Shown piece after piece: positions 28,394-37,412 of a DNA stretch of 64,000 nucleotides. This DNA comes from Aquabacter sediminis (lineage in GTDB: Bacteria > Pseudomonadota > Alphaproteobacteria > Rhizobiales > Xanthobacteraceae): contig NZ_JARBFX010000009.1 in assembly GCF_028863665.1 (NCBI RefSeq), positions 172,293 to 236,292 on the forward strand, given 5' to 3'. Position 1 is the stretch's first letter. Every line of letters begins with the position of its first letter. Both the position numbers and the translations under genes were made by a program. The notes beneath the pieces were generated by a model. That model did no database searches. It was not told the DNA's origin and saw nothing but the letters and a program-made list of their open reading frames with translations.

Positions 28394-29155
28394 ATGAAAT
28401 ATGACTGGAGCTGGAGCGTCTTCCTCGACACCTCGTCGGACGGCGTTCACAGCTATCTCCACAATCTCGGCGTCGGGGCCCTGTGGACGCTGGGGCTGTC
28501 CGGCACCACGGCCATCTGCGCGCTGGTGCTGGGGGCGCTGATCGGCGTCCTGCGCACCGCCCGGTCGCCCGCGCTCAATGCCATCGGCACAGTCTATGTG
28601 GAGGTGTTCCGTAACATCCCGCTGCTGGTGCAGATGTTCCTCTGGTATTTCGTGCTGCCGGAGGTTCTGCCCAAGAGCCTCGGCCAGGCCATCAAGGGCA
28701 TGCCGGCGCCTTGGAACGCCTTCGTGCCCGCGCTCCTGTGCCTCATCTTCTACGCCACCGCCCGCATCGGCGAGCAGATGCGCTCGGGCATCCAGTCGCT
28801 GCCCAAGGGCCAGTATCAGGCGGCCCTCGCCTTGGGGCTGACCCCCGCCCAGGCCTATCGGCGCGTGGTGCTGCCGGAAGCCTTCCGCATCATGATCCCG
28901 CCGCTCACGTCCGAATTCATGGGCATCGTGAAATATTCCTCGGTGGCCATGACCATCGGCCTGCTGGAACTCACCGGACAGGCGCGGGCCATGCAGGAAT
29001 TCTCCTTCCACATCTTCGAGGCGTTCAGCGCGGCGACACTCGGCTATCTCCTCATCAACGGCACCCTCGTGCTGGCCATGCGCGCTCTGGAGCGCCGGCT
29101 CGCCGTGCCCGGTCTCATCGGGGCGGGAAGCGCCGGAAAGGGAGGGCGGTCATGA
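28394..29155 (+). CDS. Amino-acid ABC transporter permease (GltJ-like)
   Basis: A 253-residue HAAT/PAAT-family permease. It has [21 protein letters not shown], the conserved R-N-x-P-L-L motif before the core helices. The EAA coupling loop is [20 protein letters not shown], ending [11 protein letters not shown]. About five membrane helices are visible. Its stop overlaps the start of the second permease gene (ATGA). Confidence 0.93.
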   Translation: MKYDWSWSVFLDTSSDGVHSYLHNLGVGALWTLGLSGTTAICALVLGALIGVLRTARSPALNAIGTVYVEVFRNIPLLVQMFLWYFVLPEVLPKSLGQAIKGMPAPWNAFVPALLCLIFYATARIGEQMRSGIQSLPKGQYQAALALGLTPAQAYRRVVLPEAFRIMIPPLTSEFMGIVKYSSVAMTIGLLELTGQARAMQEFSFHIFEAFSAATLGYLLINGTLVLAMRALERRLAVPGLIGAGSAGKGGRS

Positions 29156-29844
29156 GCGGCGCCTTCGATTTTTCCGCCATCCTCAATGCGCTGCCCTATC
29201 TCATCTTCGACGGGCTCGGCCTGACGCTGGCGCTGACGTTCCTCGCGGGGCTGATGGGCCTGGCGCTGGGCATCGTGCTGGCGGTGCTGCGGCTCTCGCC
29301 GTGGCGGGTGCTCTCGGTGCCGGCGGGGCTCTATGTGAACCTCATGCGGTCCGTGCCGCTGGTGCTCATCATCTTCTGGTTCTACTTCCTGGTGCCCTAT
29401 ATCGGCGCCTGGATCGTGGGATCTCCCCGGCCGATCCAGGTGGGGGCCTTCCGCTCGGCCCTCGTGAGCTTCACCTTGTTCGAGGCGGCCTATTTCTGCG
29501 AGATCATCCGCAGCGGCATCCAGTCCATCCGGCGGGGCCAAGTGGCTGCGGGCTTGGCGCTGGGGCTCAACCGGCGGCAGACCTTCCTGAAGGTGGTGTT
29601 GCCGCAGGCCCTGCGGAACATGACGCCCTCGCTGCTCACGCGCCTCATCGTCCTCTTCCAGGACACCTCGCTCGTCTATGTGGTGGCGCTGACGGACTTT
29701 CTCGGCGCGGCGTCGAAAGTGGGCGCCCGCGATGGCCGGCTCACGGAATTGTACGTGTTCGTGGCGCTTGTCTACCTCGCCCTCTGCTTTGGCGCCTCCC
29801 GACTCGTGAAGCGCCTGGAAGCGCGCTGGAAACTGGCCCGATGA
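29152..29844 (+). CDS. Amino-acid ABC transporter permease (GltK-like)
   Basis: A 230-residue partner permease. It shows [20 protein letters not shown] and the EAA loop [20 protein letters not shown], ending [12 protein letters not shown]. The Glu/Asp transporter branch is indicated by the [17 protein letters not shown] segment. It overlaps both the preceding permease gene and the following ATPase gene by four bases. Confidence 0.93.
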   Translation: MSGAFDFSAILNALPYLIFDGLGLTLALTFLAGLMGLALGIVLAVLRLSPWRVLSVPAGLYVNLMRSVPLVLIIFWFYFLVPYIGAWIVGSPRPIQVGAFRSALVSFTLFEAAYFCEIIRSGIQSIRRGQVAAGLALGLNRRQTFLKVVLPQALRNMTPSLLTRLIVLFQDTSLVYVVALTDFLGAASKVGARDGRLTELYVFVALVYLALCFGASRLVKRLEARWKLAR

Positions 29845-30602
29845 CCGCTCCCTCCCCAACTCCCCCGATGATCGAGATCCGCAATGTGAGCAAATGGTAC
29901 GGCACCATGCAGGTGCTGAACCAGTGCACCACCCATGTGGCCAAGGGCGAGGTGGTGGTGGTGTGCGGGCCGTCCGGCTCGGGCAAGTCCACCCTCATCA
30001 AGACCGTGAACGCGCTGGAGGATTTCCAGGAGGGCGAGATCATCGTCAATGGCGTGTCGGTGGGCGACCGGCGCACCAACCTGCCGCGCCTGCGCGCCAC
30101 CACGGGCATGGTGTTCCAGCATTTCGAGCTGTTCCCCCATCTCAGTGTCATCGACAATCTGTGCCTCGCCCAGACGCAGGTCCTGAAACGCAGCCGGGCG
30201 GAAGCGCGGGCGCGCGGCCTCAGCCTCCTGGAGCGGGTGGGCCTCGCGGGGCATGCCGAGGCGTTTCCCGGCACGCTCTCCGGTGGCCAGCAGCAGCGCG
30301 TCGCCATCGCCCGCGCCTTGTGCATGGACCCGTCCGCCATGCTGTTCGACGAGCCCACTTCGGCGCTCGACCCGGAAATGGTGACCGAGGTGCTGGACGT
30401 GATGACCGACCTTGCCCGCGAGGGCATGACCATGATGGTGGTCACCCACGAAATGGGCTTCGCCAAGCATGTGGCGGACCGGGTGATCTTCATGGATGCG
30501 GGCCGCATCCTGGAAGACTGCCCCAAGGCCGAATTCTTCGATGAGGTGGACGCCCGCCACGCGCGCACCCGCCTGTTCCTTTCCAAGATCCTGAAGCAAT
30601 AG
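29841..30602 (+). CDS. Amino-acid ABC transporter ATPase (GltL-like)
   Basis: A 253-residue ATPase: Walker [19 protein letters not shown] at about 44, Q-loop [13 protein letters not shown], signature [19 protein letters not shown] at about 148, Walker [16 protein letters not shown] and switch [14 protein letters not shown]. It closely follows the family pattern for polar amino acids. It is followed by a threonine aldolase gene after nine bases, probably in the same transcript. Confidence 0.94.
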   Translation: MTAPSPTPPMIEIRNVSKWYGTMQVLNQCTTHVAKGEVVVVCGPSGSGKSTLIKTVNALEDFQEGEIIVNGVSVGDRRTNLPRLRATTGMVFQHFELFPHLSVIDNLCLAQTQVLKRSRAEARARGLSLLERVGLAGHAEAFPGTLSGGQQQRVAIARALCMDPSAMLFDEPTSALDPEMVTEVLDVMTDLAREGMTMMVVTHEMGFAKHVADRVIFMDAGRILEDCPKAEFFDEVDARHARTRLFLSKILKQ

Positions 30603-30611
30603 GGGCCAAAG

Positions 30612-31700
30612 ATGCCGGTCCAAGGCGCCACCGCGACGATGGCCACTCACCCCGACGCTCTGACGTCGGTGGATCTTCGCAGCGACACGGTCACCCGCCC
30701 GACCCCCGCCATGTATGAGCGCATGGCGAGCGCGGTGATCGGCGATGACGGCCTCGACGGCGATCCCACCGCCCGCGCGCTGGAAGCCGAGACGGCGCAG
30801 GTGCTGGGCAAGGAAGCCGGCCTGTTCGTGCCGAGCTGCACCATGGCCAACCTCATCGCCATCCTCGCCCAGTCCCAGCGCAGCGAGCAGGTGGTGCTGG
30901 AGGCGGGTGCCCACATCTACAATTCCGAGCGGGGCTCGGGCACCTTTACCGGCCTGTTCTATCTGCCCGTGCCGGGCACGGCCGGAGCGATGGATCTCGA
31001 CGTCCTGGAAGACGTGCTGAACCCCACCGGGCACCGGCTGAAGACGGCCCTGGTGGGCGTGGAGACCTCGCACAACAATGCTGGCGGCGCCGTCCTGCCG
31101 CTCGATCACATGCAGAAGGTCCACGAGATGGCGCACCGGCGCGGGGCGCGGGTGCATATTGATGGCGCGCGGCTTTTCAATGCGGCGGTCCATCTGGGCG
31201 TCACCCCGGCCGAGGTGGCGCGCGCCTCCGACACCGTTTCGCTGTGCCTCTCCAAGGGCCTGAGCGCGCCAGTGGGGGCGGTGCTCGCCGGTCCCAGGGC
31301 GACCATCGAAAAGGGGCGGACCTTGCGGCGCATGCTGGGCGGCGCCCAGCGCCAGGTGGGCATCATGGCGGCGGCGGGCCTGGAAGGCGTGCGCACCATG
31401 GGGCCGCGCCTCGCCGAGGATCACCGCCGCGCCCGGCGCTTCGCCGAGGGCGTCAACGGCCTCGGCCTGCCGCTTTCCGCGACGGAGCCGCAAACCAACA
31501 TCGTGCAGGTGGACGTCTCCCGCACCGGCCGCGACAGCGGCGCCTGGGTGGACCTTCTGGAGGCGGCGGGCCTGCTCGCCCGCCCCTGGGGCCGGCAGCG
31601 CCTGCGCTGTGTCACCCACCGCCACATCGACGACGCCGCGATCGAACGGGCGATCGCGGCTTTCCGGACGGTGATGGAAGGGTTGCCCGCACCGATGTGA
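30612..31700 (+). CDS. Threonine aldolase family PLP enzyme
   Basis: A 362-residue fold-type I PLP enzyme of the low-specificity L-threonine aldolase (LtaE/GLY1) family. It starts VDLRSDTVTRPTPAMYERM, the family signature, followed by IGDDGLDGDPTARALEAE. The PLP lysine is in SLCLSKGLSAPVGAVLAG at about residue 213, and VHIDGARLFNA gives the PLP-pyridine aspartate. It retro-aldol cleaves beta-hydroxy amino acids to glycine plus an aldehyde. Cotranscription with a Glu/Asp-type importer suggests a dicarboxylic beta-hydroxy amino acid such as 3-hydroxyaspartate (inference). An ATG at residue 13 is an alternative start. Confidence 0.9.
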   Translation: MPVQGATATMATHPDALTSVDLRSDTVTRPTPAMYERMASAVIGDDGLDGDPTARALEAETAQVLGKEAGLFVPSCTMANLIAILAQSQRSEQVVLEAGAHIYNSERGSGTFTGLFYLPVPGTAGAMDLDVLEDVLNPTGHRLKTALVGVETSHNNAGGAVLPLDHMQKVHEMAHRRGARVHIDGARLFNAAVHLGVTPAEVARASDTVSLCLSKGLSAPVGAVLAGPRATIEKGRTLRRMLGGAQRQVGIMAAAGLEGVRTMGPRLAEDHRRARRFAEGVNGLGLPLSATEPQTNIVQVDVSRTGRDSGAWVDLLEAAGLLARPWGRQRLRCVTHRHIDDAAIERAIAAFRTVMEGLPAPM

Positions 31701-31720
31701 GGCGCGGGCCGGCTCGCCCC

Positions 31721-32743
31721 TCAGTCGATGGCGATGTTCGCCTTCTTGATGACGGCGGCCCAGCGGCTGGATTCGCCCTTCATCATGTCCAGGAACTCCG
31801 TCGGCGTATCGCCGATGGGCTTGGCGCCTTCATTTTCCAGGCGCTCCCGCACCACGCCGCTCATGATGGTGGCGATCGTGGCCTCCCGCAGCTTGTCGAT
31901 GACCGCCTGGGGGGTGCCCTTGGGCGCGACGAAGCCATACCAGGCGGTGGATTCGTATTGCGGCCAGCCGCTTTCGGCCACTGAGGGCACGTCCGGGAAC
32001 TTGGCGATCCGGTCGCGGGAGGTCACCGCCAGTACCTTCACGTCGCCGCGCTGCGCGAGGCCCAGCACCGAGGGCACGGTGGTGGCCATGAAGTCCAGCC
32101 GGGCGCCGAGCAGGTCGTTGAGGGCGGGGCCGGCGCCCTTATAGGGCACGTGCACGGCCTGGAAGTTGGTCACCTGCGCCAGAAGCACGGCGGCCAGGTG
32201 GCTCGCCGAGCCGTTGCCGGCGGAGCCATAGGAGAGCTTGTCCGGGAACTTCTGCCCGTAGGTCACCAAGTCCTGGATGGTGTTGAAGGGCGAGGACTTC
32301 GGCACCACCACCAGAAGCGGGGCCGCGGTGATCAGCGTGATCGGCGCAAAGGCCTTGAGCGGGTCGATCTTCACGTTTCGGAACAGATGGGGATTGACCA
32401 CCATGGGGCCCTGGTTGGCCATCAGGATGGTGTAGCCATCCGGCTCCGCATTGGCGACCTGCTGGGTGGCCACGTTGCCGCCCGCCGAGCCGTTATTGTC
32501 CACCACCACAGCCTGCTTGAGACGTTCCGAGACGCCCTGCGCCACGATGCGGGCGATACCGTCCGTGCCGCCGCCGGCCGCATAGGGCACCAGCAGGCGG
32601 ATCGGGCGGGTGGGATAGGCGGCATCGGCGGCCATGGCCAAGCGGGGGCTGGCCACCAGCGAGGCGGCTGCCGCGCCGAGCAGGCCACGGCACAAGGAGC
32701 GCCGGGTGAGCGGCAGGTGGAGGGGCGCACGATTATTGTTCAT
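31721..32743 (-). CDS. Bug-type (TctC) tricarboxylate transport binding protein
   Basis: A 340-residue Bug protein. It starts MNNNRAPLHLPLTRRSLCRG, a twin-arginine-like leader, with cleavage near AMA-ADAAYP. The family features are AYPTRPIRLLVPYAAGGGTD, VVVDNNGSAGGNVAT and AVHVPYKGAGPALNDLLG. The ATG at 32743 is preceded by AAGGAAA; a TTG ten codons upstream overlaps the stop of the PrpF gene. It is downstream of and coupled to that gene, so the ligand is probably a tricarboxylic or unsaturated dicarboxylic acid (inference). No TctAB genes are present. Confidence 0.9.
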   Translation of the reverse strand: MNNNRAPLHLPLTRRSLCRGLLGAAAASLVASPRLAMAADAAYPTRPIRLLVPYAAGGGTDGIARIVAQGVSERLKQAVVVDNNGSAGGNVATQQVANAEPDGYTILMANQGPMVVNPHLFRNVKIDPLKAFAPITLITAAPLLVVVPKSSPFNTIQDLVTYGQKFPDKLSYGSAGNGSASHLAAVLLAQVTNFQAVHVPYKGAGPALNDLLGARLDFMATTVPSVLGLAQRGDVKVLAVTSRDRIAKFPDVPSVAESGWPQYESTAWYGFVAPKGTPQAVIDKLREATIATIMSGVVRERLENEGAKPIGDTPTEFLDMMKGESSRWAAVIKKANIAID

Positions 32744-32769
32744 GGACGTTTCCTTCAGATATTTGTCGT

Positions 32770-33852
32770 TCAAGCGGCGAAGGCGGGCAAGGGCACGATC
32801 ACGTTGCCCTCGAAGAGGCGGCGGGCGGTGCGCACGAGGCTGGCCGCTTCAAGCTGTCCGCAGGCGTCGCGCTCCAGGCCCACCTCGGTCCGGCCGCCGG
32901 GATGTTCCAGGGCGAACGTGTTGGGTCGCGCGGCGTCGGGCACCGCAAGGTTCGCCGCGATGCTGCCCTTCAGGAGGCTGGCGGCGGCGATGCACAGCGC
33001 GCCGGTGACGGCGTGTCCGCGATGGCAGCGGCGGGAATTGGCAAAATAGCGCGAGGTCAGCGTACCGCCCGCGCGCGGGGCCGAGAGCAGCGCCAGCTTC
33101 GGCACCACGATCTGCGACACGTCCCCAAGGCCCATGCGCCGACCCGCCTCCAGGCGGATGGCTTCAAGCCGCGCCAACAGGTCGATATCGGCCTCGAGCG
33201 CATCGGGCGTTTCGGTGCCGGCAAGGCCCACGGAGGCCGCATGGATGAGCACCATGGGGACCGCATAATCCACCAGCGAGACCGGAACGCCGTCGATCTC
33301 CTCCCGCACATTCCCGGTGGGTAGGAGCGCACCGGTCTTGCTGCCCATGGCATTGCGGAAGATCAGGCGGATGGGCGCCGCGCTGCCGGCGACGCCGTCG
33401 ATGGACGTCTGCCCGGCATAGTCCACCACCCCGCCGGGCGTCTGCACCACCGCTTCCACCAGCACGCCGGTGTTGCGGTTGAAGATGCGGACAGTGGTCT
33501 CACCCTCCCGCGCATCCACCAGCCCCGCCTCGATGGCGAAGGGGCCGACAGCGGAGAGCATGTTGCCGCAATTGGGGCTGAAATCCACGAAGGCGCGGTC
33601 GATGGAGACCTGCGCGAACAAGTATTCCACGTCGACGCCGGGCCGGGTGGACGCTCCAACGATGGCCACCTTGCTGGTCAGCGGGTTGCCGCCGCCAATG
33701 CCGTCCACCTGGAGATTATGGGGCGAGCCCATGGCCGCCAGCAGGAAATGGGACAGCTCAGCCTGCTCGCGCGGCAGGTCGTTCTCCAGGAAGAAGGGCC
33801 CGCGGGAGGTGCCCCCGCGCATCAGCACGCAGGGCACTTTCTCGAAGGTCAT
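32770..33852 (-). CDS. PrpF-family isomerase (4-oxalomesaconate tautomerase/aconitate isomerase-like)
   Basis: A 360-residue protein of the PrpF branch of the diaminopimelate-epimerase fold, which moves a double bond or proton in unsaturated acids. The N-terminal PCVLMRGGTSRGPFFLENDL and FSPNCGNMLSAVGPFAIE (catalytic cysteine) are the signatures; RRCHRGHAVTGALCIAAA lies near the C-terminus. The two closest relatives are GalD (4-oxalomesaconate tautomerase) and PrpF/AcnD partners; acnD is not nearby, which favours a tautomerase role. ATG 33852 begins at the conserved segment; GTGs at 33879 and 33909 would lengthen it. It is divergent from a LysR gene. Confidence 0.88.
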   Translation of the reverse strand: MTFEKVPCVLMRGGTSRGPFFLENDLPREQAELSHFLLAAMGSPHNLQVDGIGGGNPLTSKVAIVGASTRPGVDVEYLFAQVSIDRAFVDFSPNCGNMLSAVGPFAIEAGLVDAREGETTVRIFNRNTGVLVEAVVQTPGGVVDYAGQTSIDGVAGSAAPIRLIFRNAMGSKTGALLPTGNVREEIDGVPVSLVDYAVPMVLIHAASVGLAGTETPDALEADIDLLARLEAIRLEAGRRMGLGDVSQIVVPKLALLSAPRAGGTLTSRYFANSRRCHRGHAVTGALCIAAASLLKGSIAANLAVPDAARPNTFALEHPGGRTEVGLERDACGQLEAASLVRTARRLFEGNVIVPLPAFAA

Positions 33853-33925
33853 CAGGGATTTGCGGGAGAGGTCGTTCACGGCGACACCACGTTCTTGATG
33901 TGGGTGCACCTTGTCTCGCGGCCGC

Positions 33926-33937
33926 TTTCATGTGAAA
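33926..33937. promoter_or_regulatory. TTTCA-TG-TGAAA inverted repeat between PrpF and LysR genes
   Basis: A 5-2-5 inverted repeat in the short divergent region between the PrpF and LysR genes, with A+T-rich sequence beside it. It is a candidate LysR site controlling both genes. Confidence 0.45.
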
Positions 33938-33964
33938 TGCAATTATCACGATGAATGATGCGTC

Positions 33965-34870
33965 ATGAACATCAATTACGAAGCCCTCGACCTGCGCGCC
34001 TTCGCGGCGGTGGTGGATCTCGGCGGTTTTCACCGCGCGGCGGAAGCCCTCAACATGTCCCAGTCGGCCCTGAGCCGGCGCATCCAGCGGCTGGAGGCGG
34101 CCATCGGCGCGGCGTTGCTAGAGCGCACCACGCGGCGGGTGGCATTGACGCCGGTGGGGCGGGAACTGCTGCCTCTGGTGCGGCGCATGCTGGAGGAGTT
34201 CGACACCTCCCTCTTCGCCATGCGCGAGGTGGGGCGCCGGCGGGTGGGCCAGATCTCGCTGGCCTGCATTCCCACCGCCACTTTCTACTTCCTGCCGGCG
34301 GTGATCGCCCGCTTCAATTCCGATTACCCCAACATCCGCTTTCGCATCCTCGACGTGCCCGCCAGCGAGGGCCTTGCCTGCGTGGCGCGGGGAGAGGTGG
34401 AGTTCGGCATCAACCTGATGGGCGGGTCGGACCCCGACCTCACGTTCGAGCCGCTGCTGGAGGATCCCTTTGTCCTCGCCTGCCGGCGTGATCATCCTCT
34501 GGCCGGGCGTGACCAGCTCGCCTGGAGCGATTTGGAGGGGCATGCCCTCATCGCCGTGAGCCGCGCCAGCGGCAACCGCATTCTCCTGGACGCCGCCCTG
34601 GTGAAGGCGAAGGTGCAGCTCAGCTGGTCCTATGAGGTGACGCACCTGACCACCTCGCTGGGCCTGGTTGAGGCGGGCCTCGGCGTCTCCGTCCTGCCGC
34701 GCCTCGCCACGCCGCAAGGCGAGCACCCGCTCATCGTGACCAAGCCCATTCGCGATCCGGAAGTCTCGCGCACCATTGGCATTGTCCGCCGCCGCACCGG
34801 GAGCCTCGCCCCCGCCGCCCAACAGTTTTTGGACATGCTGCTCGGCACCTGGCGTGTGCAGGCGCGGTGA
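33965..34870 (+). CDS. LysR family regulator (PrpF/Bug operon)
   Basis: A 301-residue LysR regulator. HTH AFAAVVDLGGFHRAAEALNM, then SQSALSRRIQRLEAAIG, lies at residues 12-50. The effector domain has RRRVGQISLACIPTATFYFL and GLGVSVLPRLATP. It is divergent from the PrpF-Bug operon across about 110 bases and is its likely regulator. The effector would be the imported acid or its tautomer (inference). Confidence 0.92.
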   Translation: MNINYEALDLRAFAAVVDLGGFHRAAEALNMSQSALSRRIQRLEAAIGAALLERTTRRVALTPVGRELLPLVRRMLEEFDTSLFAMREVGRRRVGQISLACIPTATFYFLPAVIARFNSDYPNIRFRILDVPASEGLACVARGEVEFGINLMGGSDPDLTFEPLLEDPFVLACRRDHPLAGRDQLAWSDLEGHALIAVSRASGNRILLDAALVKAKVQLSWSYEVTHLTTSLGLVEAGLGVSVLPRLATPQGEHPLIVTKPIRDPEVSRTIGIVRRRTGSLAPAAQQFLDMLLGTWRVQAR

Positions 34871-35020
34871 GCGGGGGGCAGCGTGGCGGGCAGCGAAGGT
34901 CGTCGCTTCGCAATGCGCGCTGCCCTCGCGCGGAACATGCTGGCGCGATGGGGGAGGCCATGGCGCGGCGGCGCTTCAGCACGTTGAAGTCGCTTGGTTG
35001 CCCGCGCCGTTCATCTCCGG

Positions 35021-35056
35021 TTCTGCGGGTGGATTGGCTTCTGCGGGTGGATTGGC
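35021..35056. repeat. 18-base perfect tandem duplication
   Basis: TTCTGCGGGTGGATTGGC occurs twice back to back (35021-35038 and 35039-35056), ending 30 bases before the start of the LysR gene at 35087. It lies in the leader or promoter of that gene. It could be a recent slippage product or a spacing change in a regulatory site. Confidence 0.8.
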
Positions 35057-35086
35057 CCCGTGCCCCTTCCGGCGCATGATCCGTGC

Positions 35087-35998
35087 ATGATCGACTTCCG
35101 CAACATCGAGACCTTCTTCTGGGCCGCGGCCCTCGGCAGCCTGCGGGCCGCCTCCGAGAAGCTCGGCACCACGCAGCCCGCCGTCTCCCAGCGGATCGCA
35201 TCTCTGGAGCAGACGCTGGGCGTGCGCCTGTTCCAGCGCGACGCACGCGGCGTATCCCTCACCGCGAAGGGGCAGGAACTGCTGGTGCATGCGGAGCGGA
35301 TGATCGAGGCGAAAAAGGACATGCTGCGCGCCGCCCGCGACCAGACCACCATGAGCGGAAAGGTGCGACTCGGCGTGGCCGAGACCATCGTCCAGACCTG
35401 GCTGCCCCGCCTCATCGAGCAGGTGCACGCCGCCTATCCGGCCTTGGTGCTGGAAATCCACGTGGACAGCACATCCGTCCTTTCCACCCAACTCATGGGT
35501 CGCAATCTCGATCTTGCCTTCCTCATGGGGCCGATCCTGGAGGCCCGGGTGGAGAACCTGCCGCTCTGCACCTATCCGCTCGCTTGGGTGGTGCGGCACG
35601 ATGCTGCCTTGGGGCCGGGACCTGTCAGCCTGCCGGATGTGGCGGCCTTTCCCATCATCACCTATGCGTCCAACAGTTCGCCCTACAAGGTGGTCCGGGA
35701 CATGCTGATGCGCGCCGGCCTTGGCGAACCGCGCATGTATGGGAGCGCTTCCCTCTCCATGGTGGTGCGCATGGTGCTGGACGGCATCGGCCCTGCCGTT
35801 ATCACGCCGGTCTTCCTGGGCCGCGAGCTTGAGCGGGGCGAGCTGCGCCTGCTCGATGTCACCGCAGACCCCCTTCCCGACCTGAGCTTCACAGCCAGCT
35901 GGGTGGATGGGCCGGACAGTTACCCCGCGCGGGTCATTGCCCGCATGGCCCAGCAGATTGCGGCTGCAGAGCGGGACGAAATTCTGCACGAGGTATAA
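35087..35998 (+). CDS. LysR family regulator (TRAP/M24 region)
   Basis: A 303-residue LysR regulator: HTH TFFWAAALGSLRAASEKLG, then TTQPAVSQRIASLEQTLG, at residues 9-45, and the effector domain from about 88. The ATG at 35087 starts directly at the HTH domain. Unlike the other LysR genes in the window it is codirectional with its likely targets (M24 protein, TRAP transporter, DUF1445 protein), which begin 138 bases later. Confidence 0.9.
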   Translation: MIDFRNIETFFWAAALGSLRAASEKLGTTQPAVSQRIASLEQTLGVRLFQRDARGVSLTAKGQELLVHAERMIEAKKDMLRAARDQTTMSGKVRLGVAETIVQTWLPRLIEQVHAAYPALVLEIHVDSTSVLSTQLMGRNLDLAFLMGPILEARVENLPLCTYPLAWVVRHDAALGPGPVSLPDVAAFPIITYASNSSPYKVVRDMLMRAGLGEPRMYGSASLSMVVRMVLDGIGPAVITPVFLGRELERGELRLLDVTADPLPDLSFTASWVDGPDSYPARVIARMAQQIAAAERDEILHEV

Positions 35999-36135
35999 GC
36001 CGGATTTATGTCTCTGTTTCAAACATACGATTGGACAGACACGGCATCTCTGAATTGCAATGCAACCCATAAGGCGGACAGAAGAGCCGCTCCAGAGGGT
36101 CAGATCATGTCAGACGTTTCGGCGGGGGTCCGCGC

Positions 36136-37359
36136 ATGCCGCGCGGTCTGGCCCGCGTCTCTCGCATTTTAAGCCGCGCCATGGGCGCTGCGGCTCACAG
36201 CCCACACACGGGTCGCCGCGCGGCTCTGCTTGCCGAGGCGCGCGCTTGCGGCGCGGCCTCCATACTGGTGTTCGGCTTTGGCAGCGCCCTCGGCGCCGGC
36301 ACCAAGTCCCATGGGGCCCTTCGCTACGTCTCCGGCTGGGACGGGCACGAAAGCCCATCCCTCCTTGTCGTCGCGCCGACCGGCTCAAGCCTCCTGGTGG
36401 GCAGTCCTTTCATGATCCCGCTGGCGCGCCGCCTGCCTGCGGACCTGCCCGTCATCGACGCACGTCCCGCCAATTGGGACCGGGCCGTGCGGGAACTGAG
36501 CCTGCCCGGACCCGTGGCCACCATCGGCTTCGATGAGATGCCCGCCGCGCTTCATGCTCGCCTCGCCCCCCTTGCGGACGGCCCGTCCCTTGACGAGCGG
36601 GCCGCGCGGCTGCGCCTGCGCAAGGATGCGGATGAGATCGCCGCTCACCGCGCGGCTGCCCGGCTTTGCGACGAGCTGTTTGGCCGGCTCGGGTCGGAAT
36701 TGGCGCGGCAGTCGACTGCTTCGGACATTCAAGTGGAACTGGAGGCGCATGCCCGTCGCGCCGGGGCCGATTACTGCCGGACTTGGCTTACCATTGGCCC
36801 GCAGGCAGATTATTGCCGCTATTGGCCGGCGGAAACCGCGGCTTCGCCTGAAGAGGGAGACCAGGTGCTGCTTGGCATCGCCCTCACGATCGACGGCCAT
36901 TGGGGCCACGGGATCCGCATGGGCGCGGTCGGCCCTGTGAAGCCGGATCATGCCGCCCTGCATGGGCTGGTGGAGAGCATGATGCAGGCGGCTCTCGGTG
37001 CACTGCGCCCAGGGCATCCCCTCGCGGCCGTGGAGGCGGCCATGGAGCAGAGGCTTCGCGAAAGCGGAATCCTGAGCGCCCATCCTGGCGCCCGGCGTTT
37101 TCGCAATGGTCATGGCCTGGGCCATTCCTATGAAGAGCCGGTCCTGACGGACGCATTTCCTCAGCATTTCGATACATCGGGCACGGATACGGCAGGGGGA
37201 TCGGATATGACCATCGCTCCTGGAATGCTGCTGGAGATCCATCCCAACCTGTTCATACCAGGCATCGGAGGCGCCGCGCTCGGCGAGATGCTTCTGGTGA
37301 CAGAAGCTGGCGTCGACAGCCTGCTGAGCTTTCCCCGTTCCCCCGTGGCGTGGGCTTGA
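36136..37359 (+). CDS. M24 family (creatinase-like) hydrolase with degenerate metal site
   Basis: A 407-residue two-domain creatinase/prolidase-type protein. The N-terminal half (about 30-165) resembles the creatinase_N domain; the pita-bread domain follows. The histidine motif FRNGHGLGHSYEEP (about 320) and the glutamates in GMLLEIHP and GEMLLVTEAG are present. The two metal-binding aspartates are not: the usual D-x-G and S-D-x-T-R-T positions read LGIALTIDGHWGHGIRMG. A metal-independent creatinase/ectoine-hydrolase-like C-N hydrolase is therefore more likely than an aminopeptidase (inference). GGCGGGGG precedes ATG 36136. It lies just upstream of a TRAP transporter. Confidence 0.82.
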   Translation: MPRGLARVSRILSRAMGAAAHSPHTGRRAALLAEARACGAASILVFGFGSALGAGTKSHGALRYVSGWDGHESPSLLVVAPTGSSLLVGSPFMIPLARRLPADLPVIDARPANWDRAVRELSLPGPVATIGFDEMPAALHARLAPLADGPSLDERAARLRLRKDADEIAAHRAAARLCDELFGRLGSELARQSTASDIQVELEAHARRAGADYCRTWLTIGPQADYCRYWPAETAASPEEGDQVLLGIALTIDGHWGHGIRMGAVGPVKPDHAALHGLVESMMQAALGALRPGHPLAAVEAAMEQRLRESGILSAHPGARRFRNGHGLGHSYEEPVLTDAFPQHFDTSGTDTAGGSDMTIAPGMLLEIHPNLFIPGIGGAALGEMLLVTEAGVDSLLSFPRSPVAWA

Positions 37360-37412
37360 CCCGCCTTTCAGATTGTTTTCCCGCCGCCAAGCAAAACCAG
37401 AGGAATTTGAAA

